A stretch of 33,053 bases of DNA. Origin: Candidatus Saccharimonadota bacterium. GTDB taxonomy: Bacteria; Patescibacteriota; Saccharimonadia; Saccharimonadales; UBA4665. The notes under the pieces are model-generated. The model did not search any database. It had not been told where the DNA came from and saw only the letters and a program-made list of their open reading frames with translations. This document shows positions 15,358 to 24,151 of this stretch, piece after piece; position 1 is the stretch's first letter; each line of letters starts with the position of its first letter. Both the position numbers and the translations under genes were made by a program. The stretch covers positions 1 through 33,053 of the forward strand of contig JACMPL010000027.1 in assembly GCA_014377525.1 (NCBI GenBank), given 5' to 3'.

Positions 15358-15798
15358 ATGATTGAGCAGCGCTTGGAGCAGGACCTCAAGACTGCAATGC
15401 TAGCCCGTGAGAGTTTTACGGTCACGACACTTCGTGGCCTTAAAAGTACTATTTTGAATGTTAAGGTTGCTGCCGGTACCCGCGATAAGCCACTACCCGA
15501 CAACGAAGTGATTGCGCTTTTTAGCAAAGAAGCCAAAAAGCGACAAGAGGCTGCCAGCATGTATGTGCAAGGCGGTAGTATAGAGCGTGCCGATGCTGAG
15601 CTAGCCGAAAAAGCCATTATTGAAGCATACTTGCCAGCTCAATTATCAGAACGTGAAGTTGCAACCATAATTGAAGCTACCATCGCCGACGAGCCAGATG
15701 CAGCATTCGGCCAAATCATTTCGATTGTTCGTCAAAAAACGAATGGTTCCGCTGATGGAGCTGTCATCGCCCGTCTGGTAAAGGAAAAGTTGCAGTGA
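15358..15798 (+). CDS. yqeY: GatB/YqeY domain protein
   Basis: A 146-residue helical protein of the YqeY family, related to the tail domain of GatB (Asp/Glu-tRNA amidotransferase). The N-terminal TLRGLKSTILN helix and the EAYLPAQLSE motif mid-protein are typical. Its role is not settled; a tRNA-related function is inferred from the GatB homology. Pairing with rpsU is conserved in many bacteria. ATG 15358 is preferred over a TTG at 15352. AGG of the rpsU stop region gives a modest ribosome site. Its stop overlaps the GTG start of adk. Confidence 0.9.
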   Translation: MIEQRLEQDLKTAMLARESFTVTTLRGLKSTILNVKVAAGTRDKPLPDNEVIALFSKEAKKRQEAASMYVQGGSIERADAELAEKAIIEAYLPAQLSEREVATIIEATIADEPDAAFGQIISIVRQKTNGSADGAVIARLVKEKLQ

Positions 15799-16334
15799 TT
15801 CTACTTATGGGAATTGCCGGATCCGGCAAGGGTACGCAAGGAAAAATGTTAGCAGATCAGAACGGATATCATCTGTTCTCGATGGGCGAAGTGCTCCGCA
15901 TGTATGTTACTGGAGCTCAACGCGAGCGTATGTTGGCCGGTGGATTGCTCGATGATCAAGAAATAATCAAAATCGTCGATAAAGTATTGATGACAATTCC
16001 GCCGGAGGACGAAGTTATCCTCGATGGTTTTCCGCGGACTATCCCGCAAGCCGAGTGGTTGCTCAATGAAATTAGTAAAAATCGTTGGCAGTTGACCTGT
16101 GTGTTTCACCTGGTGGCTTCGCACGAAGCAGTCCGAGCCCGCTTGATGACCCGCGGCCGCATTGATGATAAAGAGAAGGTGATTGAAGCTAGGTTTAGCG
16201 AGTACGAACGATCGACTGCGCCTCTATTAACCTGGTTTGGCGAGCATGACGTGACAGTTCTCGACGTCAATGCCGAGCGCTCGATGTATGATGTTAATGA
16301 CGACCTTATCGAATATCTAAAAAGTAACTCTTAG
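15795..16334 (+). CDS. adk: Adenylate kinase (short, lid-less form)
   Basis: A 179-residue nucleoside monophosphate kinase that interconverts ATP, AMP and ADP. The P-loop GIAGSGKGT is at residues 6-14 and the DGFPRT AMP-site motif at 77-82. The lid is a short loop after RLMTRGRID, with no four-cysteine zinc site, so it is shorter than the common 210-220 residue form. UMP/CMP kinase activity cannot be excluded. The start is GTG 15795, overlapping the yqeY stop as GTGA, with AAGGAAAAG upstream. Translationally coupled within the rpsU operon. The adk-map pairing is widely conserved. Confidence 0.9.
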   Translation: MILLMGIAGSGKGTQGKMLADQNGYHLFSMGEVLRMYVTGAQRERMLAGGLLDDQEIIKIVDKVLMTIPPEDEVILDGFPRTIPQAEWLLNEISKNRWQLTCVFHLVASHEAVRARLMTRGRIDDKEKVIEARFSEYERSTAPLLTWFGEHDVTVLDVNAERSMYDVNDDLIEYLKSNS

Positions 16335-16342
16335 GAGTACTC

Positions 16343-17098
16343 GTGCAAACAAAAGTCAAAACAGCTAGTGAAATTTTGGCCATGCGCGAAAGCGGTAAGC
16401 TGTTGGCGACCGTGCTCGAAGTTCTGAAAGCTAAAGTAGCGCCTGGTATGTCGACGCAAGACCTGGCCGATATTGCAGCTCTCGAACTACACGGCTTGGG
16501 CGGCGAGCCGAGCTTTCTTGGCTATCAGGGCTTTCCTGATGTAATTTGCTTATCACTTAACAGCGAAGTGGTGCATGGAATCCCAAGTAAGGAACGAATC
16601 ATTAACGACGGCGATATGCTCGGCATGGATTTCGGCGTCACCTACAAAGGTATGATCACCGACAGCGCTCGCACCGTCATCGTCGGTACCGCTAAACAAA
16701 AACGACATGTTGAACTGGTTCGCTACACTCTCGAATCATTGCTCGCTGGCATCCAAGCTGTTCACGATCAAGTTCGGACTGGTGACATCGGCGCTAGTGT
16801 TCAGAGAGTACTCGATAAACACAAGTATGGCATCGTGCGTGACCTAGTCGGCCACGGCGTCGGGCATCACTTGCATGAGGATCCAAATGTTCCAAATTAT
16901 GGACGAGCCAACACTGGCCCATGGCTACAGGCTGGCATGACGATCGCAATTGAGCCAATGGCGACACTCGGTGGCGACAATGTATACGTGGCTGACGATG
17001 GTTGGACTATTCTGACAGCCGATGATTCTTGGTCGGCTCATTTTGAGCACACCATTTTAATTACTGAAACTGGCGCCGAAATACTGACCGACGTCTAG
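16343..17098 (+). CDS. map: Type I methionine aminopeptidase
   Basis: A 251-residue metalloprotease that removes the initiator Met after deformylation. The metal ligands D96, D107, H171, E204 and E235 are all recognisable, with substrate-side H78 in EVVHGIP and the GHGVGHHLHEDP segment at 170-181. There is no N-terminal zinc finger, as in ordinary bacterial enzymes. The start is GTG 16343, with TTAGGAG five bases upstream, nine bases after the adk stop. It acts downstream of Def (10748-11326) in the same window. Last gene of the rpsU operon. Confidence 0.95.
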   Translation: MQTKVKTASEILAMRESGKLLATVLEVLKAKVAPGMSTQDLADIAALELHGLGGEPSFLGYQGFPDVICLSLNSEVVHGIPSKERIINDGDMLGMDFGVTYKGMITDSARTVIVGTAKQKRHVELVRYTLESLLAGIQAVHDQVRTGDIGASVQRVLDKHKYGIVRDLVGHGVGHHLHEDPNVPNYGRANTGPWLQAGMTIAIEPMATLGGDNVYVADDGWTILTADDSWSAHFEHTILITETGAEILTDV

Positions 17099-17116
17099 CC
17101 ATTTGGCGCTCAATCT

Positions 17117-17156
17117 GATAGCCGACTTGCTATCGGGGAAACAATAGCGGTATACT
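17117..17156 (+). promoter_or_regulatory. ftsA promoter overlapping an inverted repeat
   Basis: TTGCTA (17127-17132), spacer 18, TATACT (17151-17156). Eight bases follow before ATG 17165, so the leader is one to two bases. The -35 box lies inside GATAGC (17117-17122)-N6-GCTATC (17129-17134), which could be an operator or the end of the map transcript. Confidence 0.65.
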
Positions 17157-17164
17157 ACAACGTA

Positions 17165-18385
17165 ATGAAGCCTGAACATTTTATTGGACTCGATATCGGC
17201 ACGAGCGCAGTTCGCTGTGTAGTGGGTATGTATGATCCGAATGGCAGCAACGGCCCCTCTATCATCGGTCACGGCTCAGCCCCCAACCAGGGAATGCGCC
17301 GCGGAGCAGTTGTCCATGTCGATGACGTCGCCGAGGCGATCGTTCGAGCCGTTACCGAGGCTGAGCGGATTTCTGGTGTAGCGATCAAGCGGGCGACCGT
17401 TAATATTAACGGCGGTCACGTCGAAGGAATTAACTCCCAGGGAGTCATTGCTATCAGTACAGCCAACCGCGAAATTATCACTGACGACCGTCTCCGGGTC
17501 GAAGAGGCCGCCACTATCGTCAATTTGCCGCCAAACCGCGAAATCGTCCAATTTTTTGCAAAGAACTACAGTTTGGACGGCCAACGCAATATTAAAGATC
17601 CCGTCGGCATGCACGGCGTCCGCTTGGAAGTCGACGCCCATATCGTCACTGCTTCGTCGCCAAACCTGCGTAATCTCGATATGGCACTCGAAAAAGCCGA
17701 AGTAACTCCGTCGCACCACACGGTATCGAGCTTAGCGGCTGCCGAAGCAGCTTTGACGCGTCAGCAAAAAGAAGCTGGTACAGCCCTGGTTGATATCGGT
17801 GCCGGTACAACCAACCTGATCGTTTTCGAGGACGGGGAAGTCCAGCACGTCGCCGTTATCCCAATGGGTGGCCAGCATATCACTAACGATCTAGCAATTG
17901 GCCTCAAAACTGATCTAGACGTGGCAGAAGCTGTAAAATTACAGCACGCCGACCTGCGCCGAAATCCCAAGAAGATGAACGCCATGGTAAAAGTCGGCGA
18001 TAAAGCCCATAATTTCCAGTTCGAAGAGATCGAACTGATCATTGAAGCCCGCGTTGATGAGTTATTTGAGTATATTGACAAAGAATTCCAGAAAGTTAAG
18101 CGCTCGCGCAAGCTGCCCGGTGGCATCGTCCTAACCGGTGGCACTGCAAAAATTCCAGGTATCGAAGAGTTTGCCCGCGAAAAACTGCAACTATCGGCCC
18201 GCGTTAGCAGCCTGCAGAACATTGGTGGCCTCGTTGACACTGTCGAAGACCCGCGTTTTACGGTCGTGGTTGGCCTGATGCTACTCGATATGCTACTATT
18301 ACCGGCGTTGCCACCAATGGGAACTTCTCACGCTGACCAAGCTCGCGGCCTTTTTGACTCAGTCATGAAGCGCTTCCGCGGCTAA
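17165..18385 (+). CDS. ftsA: Cell division protein FtsA
   Basis: A 406-residue actin-like ATPase that tethers FtsZ filaments to the membrane. The phosphate-1 motif is DIGTSAVRCVVG at about 10-21. The 1C (SHS2-like) domain is around 85-165. Phosphate-2 is DIGAGTTNLIVF at about 210-221, and an adenosine motif GGIVLTGGTAKIPGIEE follows. The final GLFDSVMKRFRG (395-406) is an amphipathic membrane-targeting helix. The start is ATG 17165, nearly leaderless, without Shine-Dalgarno. It is followed by ftsZ, but an interrupted gene and a separate promoter lie between, so the two division genes are probably not one transcript. Confidence 0.94.
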   Translation: MKPEHFIGLDIGTSAVRCVVGMYDPNGSNGPSIIGHGSAPNQGMRRGAVVHVDDVAEAIVRAVTEAERISGVAIKRATVNINGGHVEGINSQGVIAISTANREIITDDRLRVEEAATIVNLPPNREIVQFFAKNYSLDGQRNIKDPVGMHGVRLEVDAHIVTASSPNLRNLDMALEKAEVTPSHHTVSSLAAAEAALTRQQKEAGTALVDIGAGTTNLIVFEDGEVQHVAVIPMGGQHITNDLAIGLKTDLDVAEAVKLQHADLRRNPKKMNAMVKVGDKAHNFQFEEIELIIEARVDELFEYIDKEFQKVKRSRKLPGGIVLTGGTAKIPGIEEFAREKLQLSARVSSLQNIGGLVDTVEDPRFTVVVGLMLLDMLLLPALPPMGTSHADQARGLFDSVMKRFRG

Positions 18386-18473
18386 ACTGTATAGCCAAAG
18401 TATCCAGTTTACATTTATAAGTAAGGTCCTACCTATGATAACCACCGCTCTCTGTATCGAGCCTATAATTCAG

Positions 18474-18479
18474 TACAAT
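18474..18479 (+). promoter_or_regulatory. -10 box with leaderless spacing before the interrupted gene
   Basis: TACAAT ends exactly six bases before ATG 18486. A second candidate, TATAAT, is at 18464-18469. The -35 is weak. There is no Shine-Dalgarno. Confidence 0.5.
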
Positions 18480-18485
18480 TACTAC

Positions 18486-18857
18486 ATGCACAGAGCGACT
18501 GCGCAGTCGTTGGTCGCCGTTGAGCAGCGGACGGAAGCTCGCATTAAAGCCGCCAAGATACTGCAGGCTATTATCTCCGCGAAGCGCGATCAGTCAGTGC
18601 CGGGCATTGCTGGTCTGGTTGATTATCTTGGTGCCGACACTACAAACGGCGATACTGCTATTGAGGACAAAATCTGAGGCGAGTCCGAAATCGACATCGC
18701 TAAACAAAATACGCTGCTCACAGCCAGCATAGAAAATGGAAAAATTATGTATAAAGAATATGGGGAATTGATTCTCGAGAACGCATACAATGAGGACGCA
18801 GCTCGCACTTTGGCTAGTCGTCCACCGCTCTACATAGTCAAAAATGACGCAATTTAA
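18486..18857 (+). pseudogene. Unknown gene interrupted by an in-frame TGA
   Basis: From ATG 18486 the frame encodes 63 residues (MHRATAQSLVAVEQRTEARI onward, helical, charged) and meets TGA at 18675-18677. The same frame continues open for 59 more codons, starting GESEIDIAKQNTLL and ending PPLYIVKNDAI, to TAA 18855-18857. The downstream half keeps ordinary protein-like composition. This points to a recent nonsense change (for example from TGG) rather than a chance ORF. TGA is a true stop elsewhere in the window. Suppression or readthrough is possible but unsupported. An in-frame ATG at 18747 could restart translation. Function unknown. It lies between ftsA and ftsZ. Confidence 0.6.
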
Positions 18858-19001
18858 TTGAGCTACAAGTACCCGGTAACTGATGAAAATATTAGTTGAA
18901 TACAAAATTTGTGCTACGGGATACATCCAAACGGATAGATCACTATATTAAGATAATTTAGTTTATATTATGGGTGCCGATCTACTAGCAAATTGGTTAT
19001 G

Positions 19002-19030
19002 TTGTAGACCCGACATAAGACGTGTATACT
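19002..19030 (+). promoter_or_regulatory. ftsZ promoter
   Basis: TTGTAG (19002-19007), spacer 17, TATACT (19025-19030). A second -10-like TATAAT is at 19039-19044. The leader is about 36 bases and carries GAGGGAAC before ATG 19073. Confidence 0.7.
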
Positions 19031-19072
19031 TTTATGCATATAATGACAGAGTGAATGATGAGGGAACCGTAA

Positions 19073-20398
19073 ATGCCACAAGTTATTGAACCAGCGATCG
19101 AAACCTTTGCGCAGATTAAAGTTATTGGTGTTGGCGGCGCCGGCGGCGCCGCTATTAACCGTATGGTCGAGTCCGGTATCGAAGGGGTTGAATTCATTGC
19201 GATCAACACTGACGCGCAGGCCCTCCATCATTCGAAAGCTGTTCGTAAAATTCATATTGGTAAGGACACGACGCGTGGACTTGGTGCTGGCGCTGATCCT
19301 AGTGTTGGCGAGCTGGCTGCCCGCGAATCTGGCGACGAGATTCGCAGTGCAATCGAAGGTGCTGATATGATCTTCGTTACTATTGGCGCTGGTGGCGGCA
19401 CCGGTAGTGGTGCTGGACACGTCGTTGCTCAAATCGCTAAGGATATGGGAATCCTAGTCGTCGGTTTTGCGACCAAGCCATTTGCTTTCGAAGGTGAGAA
19501 ACGCCGTAAAAACGCCGATTTGGCTATCAATCAATTACGCCAATCGGTCGACACGCTTATTATTATTCCAAACGATCGCTTGCTGCAGACCATCGATCGC
19601 CAGACGCCACTTATGGAAGCCTTCAAGGTGGCCGATGATGTGCTCCGCCAGGGTGTCCAAGGTATATCCGACCTTATTACCGTTCACGGTCTGATCAACC
19701 TCGACTTTGCCGACGTCAAAACGGTGATGAGTAACGCCGGTTCAGCACTGATGGGTATTGGCCGGGCCAGCGGTGAGAACCGCGCGGTTGCGGCGGCACA
19801 GCAGGCAATCGAATCGCCATTGCTAGAAGTCTCAATCGACGGTGCCCGCGGCATTTTGTTTAATGTTATAGGTGGCAATGACCTTTCGATGCACGAAATT
19901 AATGCGGCCGCCGAAACCATTACCACGGCTGCCGACCCGGACGCAAACATCATCTTTGGTGCAACCATCAGTCCAGATCTTGACGGAGAAGTGATTATTA
20001 CCGTGGTCGCGACTGGCTTCGATGCCTCCTACTATGCCAAACGTGACGACGAAGCATCGCCATCGCCGTTCGCGGCACCAGCGCCATTGGTCGCTCCGGT
20101 AACTACTGGTAGCGATGATCAAAATATGGCCAGCATCGACATGTCGCTCGATACCAAAACACCGGCTGATTTTAGCAGTGAAACGCCAATGCCAAACATC
20201 TGGACAATCGAAGAAGATAAGACGGATCTCGACCTTGACAGAGATCGAACGCATGCCAGTAATGACGACATTGATGTTAACCGTAGTTCAACGATTGCGG
20301 GTAGCGGACTCGGACTAGACGACGACTTAGAGAAGCCATCATTCCTGCGCCGCTTGGCAAATCGCCGCAAAGAAGATAAAGCGGACGACGATAAATAA
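19073..20398 (+). CDS. ftsZ: Cell division protein FtsZ
   Basis: A 441-residue tubulin-like GTPase that forms the division ring. The N-terminal GTP-binding start is [16 protein letters not shown]. The tubulin signature [11 protein letters not shown] is at 105-115. The T7 catalytic loop is NLDFAD at 209-214. After the core (to about residue 320) comes an acidic, Asp/Ser/Pro-rich linker of about 100 residues and a short basic end with [11 protein letters not shown]. That end takes the place of the usual conserved FtsA-binding tail and looks divergent. The start is ATG 19073 with GAGGGAAC upstream. Confidence 0.96.
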   Translation: MPQVIEPAIETFAQIKVIGVGGAGGAAINRMVESGIEGVEFIAINTDAQALHHSKAVRKIHIGKDTTRGLGAGADPSVGELAARESGDEIRSAIEGADMIFVTIGAGGGTGSGAGHVVAQIAKDMGILVVGFATKPFAFEGEKRRKNADLAINQLRQSVDTLIIIPNDRLLQTIDRQTPLMEAFKVADDVLRQGVQGISDLITVHGLINLDFADVKTVMSNAGSALMGIGRASGENRAVAAAQQAIESPLLEVSIDGARGILFNVIGGNDLSMHEINAAAETITTAADPDANIIFGATISPDLDGEVIITVVATGFDASYYAKRDDEASPSPFAAPAPLVAPVTTGSDDQNMASIDMSLDTKTPADFSSETPMPNIWTIEEDKTDLDLDRDRTHASNDDIDVNRSSTIAGSGLGLDDDLEKPSFLRRLANRRKEDKADDDK

Positions 20399-20471
20399 GT
20401 TATAGCTGTAACGCTGCTCGATGGTCTACATACATCGGTCGGACGTACTAAATAATACAGCGCTTACCTAC

Positions 20472-20500
20472 TTGCAAACCGCTACTGCTAGGGCTATAGT
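20472..20500 (+). promoter_or_regulatory. nrdR promoter
   Basis: TTGCAA (20472-20477), spacer 17, TATAGT (20495-20500). The start is expected near 20507, giving a leader of about 90 bases ending in GGGGAGGG just before ATG 20598. Confidence 0.7.
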
Positions 20501-20597
20501 TATGTGTCTAGACGCTACATACAGGGAATAGAGGGTGTTCGTACATTAAAACTAAAAAGATTTTGGGATCGTAAATTCCATAGCTAGGGGAGGGCGC

Positions 20598-21113
20598 ATG
20601 AAGTGCAACCATTGCCAGAGTGATGACATCAAAGTCATAGAATCACGCGATGTAGCAGATGGCCAGGCAATTCGCCGCCGTCGGATGTGTGTTGCTTGTG
20701 GCTCAAGGTTTACAACCTATGAGCGCATCGAACGTCCGCAGCTCATCATCGTCAAAAATGATGGTACGCGGCAGCTTTTCAACCGCGACAAATTACTAGG
20801 CGGATTGTACCGGGCTTGCGAAAAAACGCCGGTGACGAGTATGCAATTAGAGCGAGTAGTATCGGCTATCGAACAAGATTTGTATGCCTGCGGCGACCAA
20901 GAAACTAAATCATCTAAAGTCGGTGAAATGGTTATGGATCAGCTGGCGCAGTTAAACGAAGTCGCCTATGTCCGGTTCGCCAGCGTCTATCGTCGATTTT
21001 CTGATATTGCCAGTTTTGAACGTGAGTTATCGATCGTTCGCCAAGGCAAACATATTACGGTCGTCGAAGTGGTCAATACGGCTGGCACAAAAGCGGTAAA
21101 CGCTGGAAAGTAG
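20598..21113 (+). CDS. nrdR: Ribonucleotide reductase repressor NrdR
   Basis: A 171-residue regulator. The N-terminal zinc ribbon uses C3, C6, C31 and C34, with the typical RRRRMCVACGSRFTTYER segment. The ATP-cone domain covers about residues 48-138 and includes KLLGGLYRACEKTPV. NrdR senses ATP/dATP and represses reductase genes at paired NrdR boxes. It lies directly upstream of nrdJ, its expected target. I saw no clear NrdR box in the 100 bases before nrdJ. The start is ATG 20598 behind a strong GGGGAGG site. Confidence 0.96.
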   Translation: MKCNHCQSDDIKVIESRDVADGQAIRRRRMCVACGSRFTTYERIERPQLIIVKNDGTRQLFNRDKLLGGLYRACEKTPVTSMQLERVVSAIEQDLYACGDQETKSSKVGEMVMDQLAQLNEVAYVRFASVYRRFSDIASFERELSIVRQGKHITVVEVVNTAGTKAVNAGK

Positions 21114-21213
21114 TGAGCAATCAGAGCTACAGTCCAAAAGCAATCAAAACAATAATTATATAAGCATGCATGAGTAGCAAACTATTTGAGTGCATGTTAA
21201 CGAGGAGAAAAAT

Positions 21214-24030
21214 ATGGGACAGACAACAAATCAAGGTTTTATGCGTCTATTTACACCTAAAAAAAGTAAAGCTTACGACCAGATTAAATGGACGAGCCGA
21301 GATTCAGTTATCATTAATCCGATGACGCAGAAGCCGGTTTTTGAGCAACTTGGTACAGAGTTTCCAGAAGGCTGGTCACTCAACTCAGTTAATATAGTCG
21401 CTCAGAAATACTTTACTGGCACGCCAGGTGCGGCTGACCGTGAAAACTCGCTGAAGCATCTGATTGATCGGGTTGTCGACACTATCACCCGCCAAGGTAG
21501 CCAAGAAGGTTATTTTAGTTCTGATGTTGAAGCCGAAGTATTCCGTGAGGAACTTAAGTACATTCTTGCGACGCAACGAGCCGCATTCAACTCACCAGTT
21601 TGGTTTAACATTGGCGCACCAGATCGTTCCCAGCAAGCTAGTGCTTGTTTTATTCTTGGTATAGAAGACACTATGCCAGCAATTCTCAATTGGTATGTTC
21701 AAGAAGGTATGATCTTCAAGGGCGGTTCGGGGTCAGGTATCAATATATCTCCAATTCGTTCTTCTAAAGAAACACTTGGCAAAAGTGCTGGAACTGCCTC
21801 TGGGCCTTTAAGCTTTATGCGTGGTGCTGATGCCAGCGCCGGCGCTATTAAGAGTGGTGGTAAAACCCGCCGAGCTGCTAAAATGGTGATTCTTAACGCT
21901 AGTCACCCCGATATCGAAGAGTTTATTTGGAGTAAGGCCATCGAAGAGCGCAAAGCCCGTGATCTTATGTCACTCGGCTGGGATATGTCGCTTAATGGCA
22001 AAGATGCGTTCAGCGTTCAATACCAAAATGCTAACAATTCGATGCGCGTGACCGACGAATTTATGCAGGCTGTCGAAGATGGTAGCGACTGGAATTTGAC
22101 GTCAGTTACTGATGGTAGCGTTGTCGAGACTATTAAAGCTCGCAAGCTATTCCGCCAGTTTGCCGAAGCTGCGTGGGAATGTGCTGACCCTGGCATGCAG
22201 TTCGATACAACAATTAACAAATGGCACACAACACCCAAGGCTGGTCGCATTAACGGCTCGAACCCTTGTAGCGAATATATGCACCTCGATAACTCAGCCT
22301 GTAATTTAGCAAGTCTTAACCTGCTGAAGTACCTCAACGATGACGGTAGCTTCGACATAAAGTCATTCGTTCACACAGTTGAGTTAATTTTTACGGCTCA
22401 AGAAATCTTGGTTGGTTACAGTGAGTATCCAGTAGAGAGTATTGGCAAAAATGCTCGAGCTTACCGCGAACTTGGGATTGGCTACGCGAACCTCGGTGCA
22501 CTTCTGATGGCTCAAGGATTAGCTTACGATAGCGAAGAGGGTCGAGCCCAAGCTGGTGCGATTACCGCGCTATTAACCGGTCAGTCGTACGCAACCAGTG
22601 CCAAAATTGCTGCTCGTGTCGGCGCTTTCAGTGGTTTCCAAAAAGACCGCGAAGGTATGATCAATGTGCTAAAGATGCACCGGAACGCCCTTTCAGGGAT
22701 TGATGCCAGCCTCGTCAGCGAAGAATTACTTGATGCGGCAGCAGCGGCTTGGGACGAAGCAGTTGAGCTCGGCCAGCAGTACGGCGTTCGCAATTCGCAA
22801 GCCAGCGTACTAGCTCCGACTGGCACGATCGGTTTGATGATGGATTGCGATACGACTGGTATCGAACCGGATCTTGGTCTTGTTAAGGTAAAAAAGTTAG
22901 TTGGTGGTGGCACGATGCATATCGTCAACCAAACCGTTCCGCGGGCGTTGCGATCGCTCGGCTACAACGATGCGCAGGTGATTGATATTGTTGCCTACAT
23001 CGATGTCGAAAAGACAATAGTCGGTGCCCCGCACCTCAAGGAAAAACATCTTCCAGTATTTGCTTGTTCGATGGGTGACAACGTCATTCATCACACCGGT
23101 CATGTCAAAATGATGGCGGCGGTTCAGCCGTTTCTATCCGGTGCGATCAGCAAAACGGTTAATATGCCCGAGGACGCTACGGTCGAAGATATTGAGCAGA
23201 TTCACATTGATTCATGGAAGATGGGACTTAAGGCTGTCGCTATTTACCGCGATAACTGTAAAGTTGCCCAGCCACTGAGTATGGCCAAAAAAGACGGTGC
23301 CGAAGAAAAGCCAGCGGCTACTCCACTAACTGTTGCATCAGCGGTAGTTGCTGACGACCGAATCGTGCTCAAAGGAGCCGTTCGCCGGAAGTTACCACGA
23401 GTTCGCAGTTCACGAACTTACAAGTTCAACATCGCCGATCTCAAGGGCTACTTCACGGTTGGTCAGTACGAAGACGGTACACCCGGTGAAATGTTCATCT
23501 CGGTAAGCAAGCAGGGAAGCACGCTGTCTGGCCTGATGGATTCGTTTGCGATCAGCGTCAGCCATGGCTTGCAGTATGGCGTCCCGCTTAAAAGCTACGT
23601 CAAGACACTCCGTGGCACTAGTTTTGCGCCAAGCGGTATTACCGACGACAGCGAAATTCGAACTGCAAGCTCAATTACGGACTACATTGTTAGGCGATTA
23701 GCGCTTGATTATCTTAGTTTTGATGATCGACTTGAACTTGGTCTAGCTTCGCTCGACGATATGCTGACCGATGCCCAAACGACGCTCATCACCGAAGAGG
23801 TAGCTGAGACTACGACTACCACTCCGGTAGCGCGTAGCACTGATGCGCATAGTAATCCCGTCGCATCGGTCGTGGCAACAGCCGAAGCGCCAGCTATGCC
23901 AACCGCTATCGCTAAAGTTACAACCGGTGATAGTACGGCGCCACTTTGCTATAACTGCGGCAACCAAACGCAGCGGGCTGGTAGTTGCTATGTCTGTGGC
24001 TCCTGTGGCTCGACGACTGGCTGTTCATAA
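21214..24030 (+). CDS. nrdJ: Class II (adenosylcobalamin-dependent) ribonucleotide reductase
   Basis: A 938-residue enzyme reducing ribonucleotides to deoxyribonucleotides with B12 as radical source. By alignment to the family, C352 (in NPCSE) is the thiyl cysteine, and C145 and C363 are the redox pair. A finger-loop segment APTGTIGLMMDCDTTGIEPD is present. A Ser/Thr/Ala linker leads to the C-terminal zinc-ribbon/redox tail at 912-938 (CYNCGNQTQ and SCYVCGSCG). No N-terminal ATP-cone is obvious. The start is ATG 21214, with GAGGAG six bases upstream; an in-frame GTG at 21190 would bypass this site. The enzyme needs oxygen neither for nor against its activity, which suits host-attached or anoxic life. 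Cobalamin must come from outside if no synthesis genes exist. Confidence 0.94.
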   Translation: MGQTTNQGFMRLFTPKKSKAYDQIKWTSRDSVIINPMTQKPVFEQLGTEFPEGWSLNSVNIVAQKYFTGTPGAADRENSLKHLIDRVVDTITRQGSQEGYFSSDVEAEVFREELKYILATQRAAFNSPVWFNIGAPDRSQQASACFILGIEDTMPAILNWYVQEGMIFKGGSGSGINISPIRSSKETLGKSAGTASGPLSFMRGADASAGAIKSGGKTRRAAKMVILNASHPDIEEFIWSKAIEERKARDLMSLGWDMSLNGKDAFSVQYQNANNSMRVTDEFMQAVEDGSDWNLTSVTDGSVVETIKARKLFRQFAEAAWECADPGMQFDTTINKWHTTPKAGRINGSNPCSEYMHLDNSACNLASLNLLKYLNDDGSFDIKSFVHTVELIFTAQEILVGYSEYPVESIGKNARAYRELGIGYANLGALLMAQGLAYDSEEGRAQAGAITALLTGQSYATSAKIAARVGAFSGFQKDREGMINVLKMHRNALSGIDASLVSEELLDAAAAAWDEAVELGQQYGVRNSQASVLAPTGTIGLMMDCDTTGIEPDLGLVKVKKLVGGGTMHIVNQTVPRALRSLGYNDAQVIDIVAYIDVEKTIVGAPHLKEKHLPVFACSMGDNVIHHTGHVKMMAAVQPFLSGAISKTVNMPEDATVEDIEQIHIDSWKMGLKAVAIYRDNCKVAQPLSMAKKDGAEEKPAATPLTVASAVVADDRIVLKGAVRRKLPRVRSSRTYKFNIADLKGYFTVGQYEDGTPGEMFISVSKQGSTLSGLMDSFAISVSHGLQYGVPLKSYVKTLRGTSFAPSGITDDSEIRTASSITDYIVRRLALDYLSFDDRLELGLASLDDMLTDAQTTLITEEVAETTTTTPVARSTDAHSNPVASVVATAEAPAMPTAIAKVTTGDSTAPLCYNCGNQTQRAGSCYVCGSCGSTTGCS

Positions 24031-24067
24031 GAACTAATCGTTGGCGGTAGGTCAGCGTCAAGGTAGT

Positions 24068-24096
24068 AAAAGAGGCCCATACAAGGGTCTCTTTTA
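24068..24096 (+). terminator. Intrinsic terminator after nrdJ
   Basis: AAAAGAGGCCC (24068-24078), loop ATACAA, GGGTCTCTTTT (24085-24095) with one G-T pair and a T-rich end. Confidence 0.88.
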
Positions 24097-24139
24097 ATTG
24101 CCTGAGTTGTTTTGATTATTGCGCACCGGCGCTAGATGA

Positions 24140-24145
24140 TACAAT
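24140..24145 (+). promoter_or_regulatory. -10 box with leaderless spacing before the thioredoxin-like gene
   Basis: TACAAT ends exactly six bases before ATG 24152, and an earlier ATG at 24146 abuts the box itself. This spacing favours ATG 24152 as start. The -35 is weak. Confidence 0.6.
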
Positions 24146-24151
24146 ATGTTT

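Noticed and set aside
18675-18677. TGA read as glycine or selenocysteine
   Set aside because: TGA is used as an ordinary stop at yqeY, the antitoxin and the DUF5663-like gene. No SECIS-like hairpin is evident after the TGA. A nonsense change is simpler.
21114-21213. NrdR boxes before nrdJ
   Set aside because: Expected because nrdR is adjacent, but I could not find a pair of ACAC-ATATA-GTGT-like palindromes in this gap.
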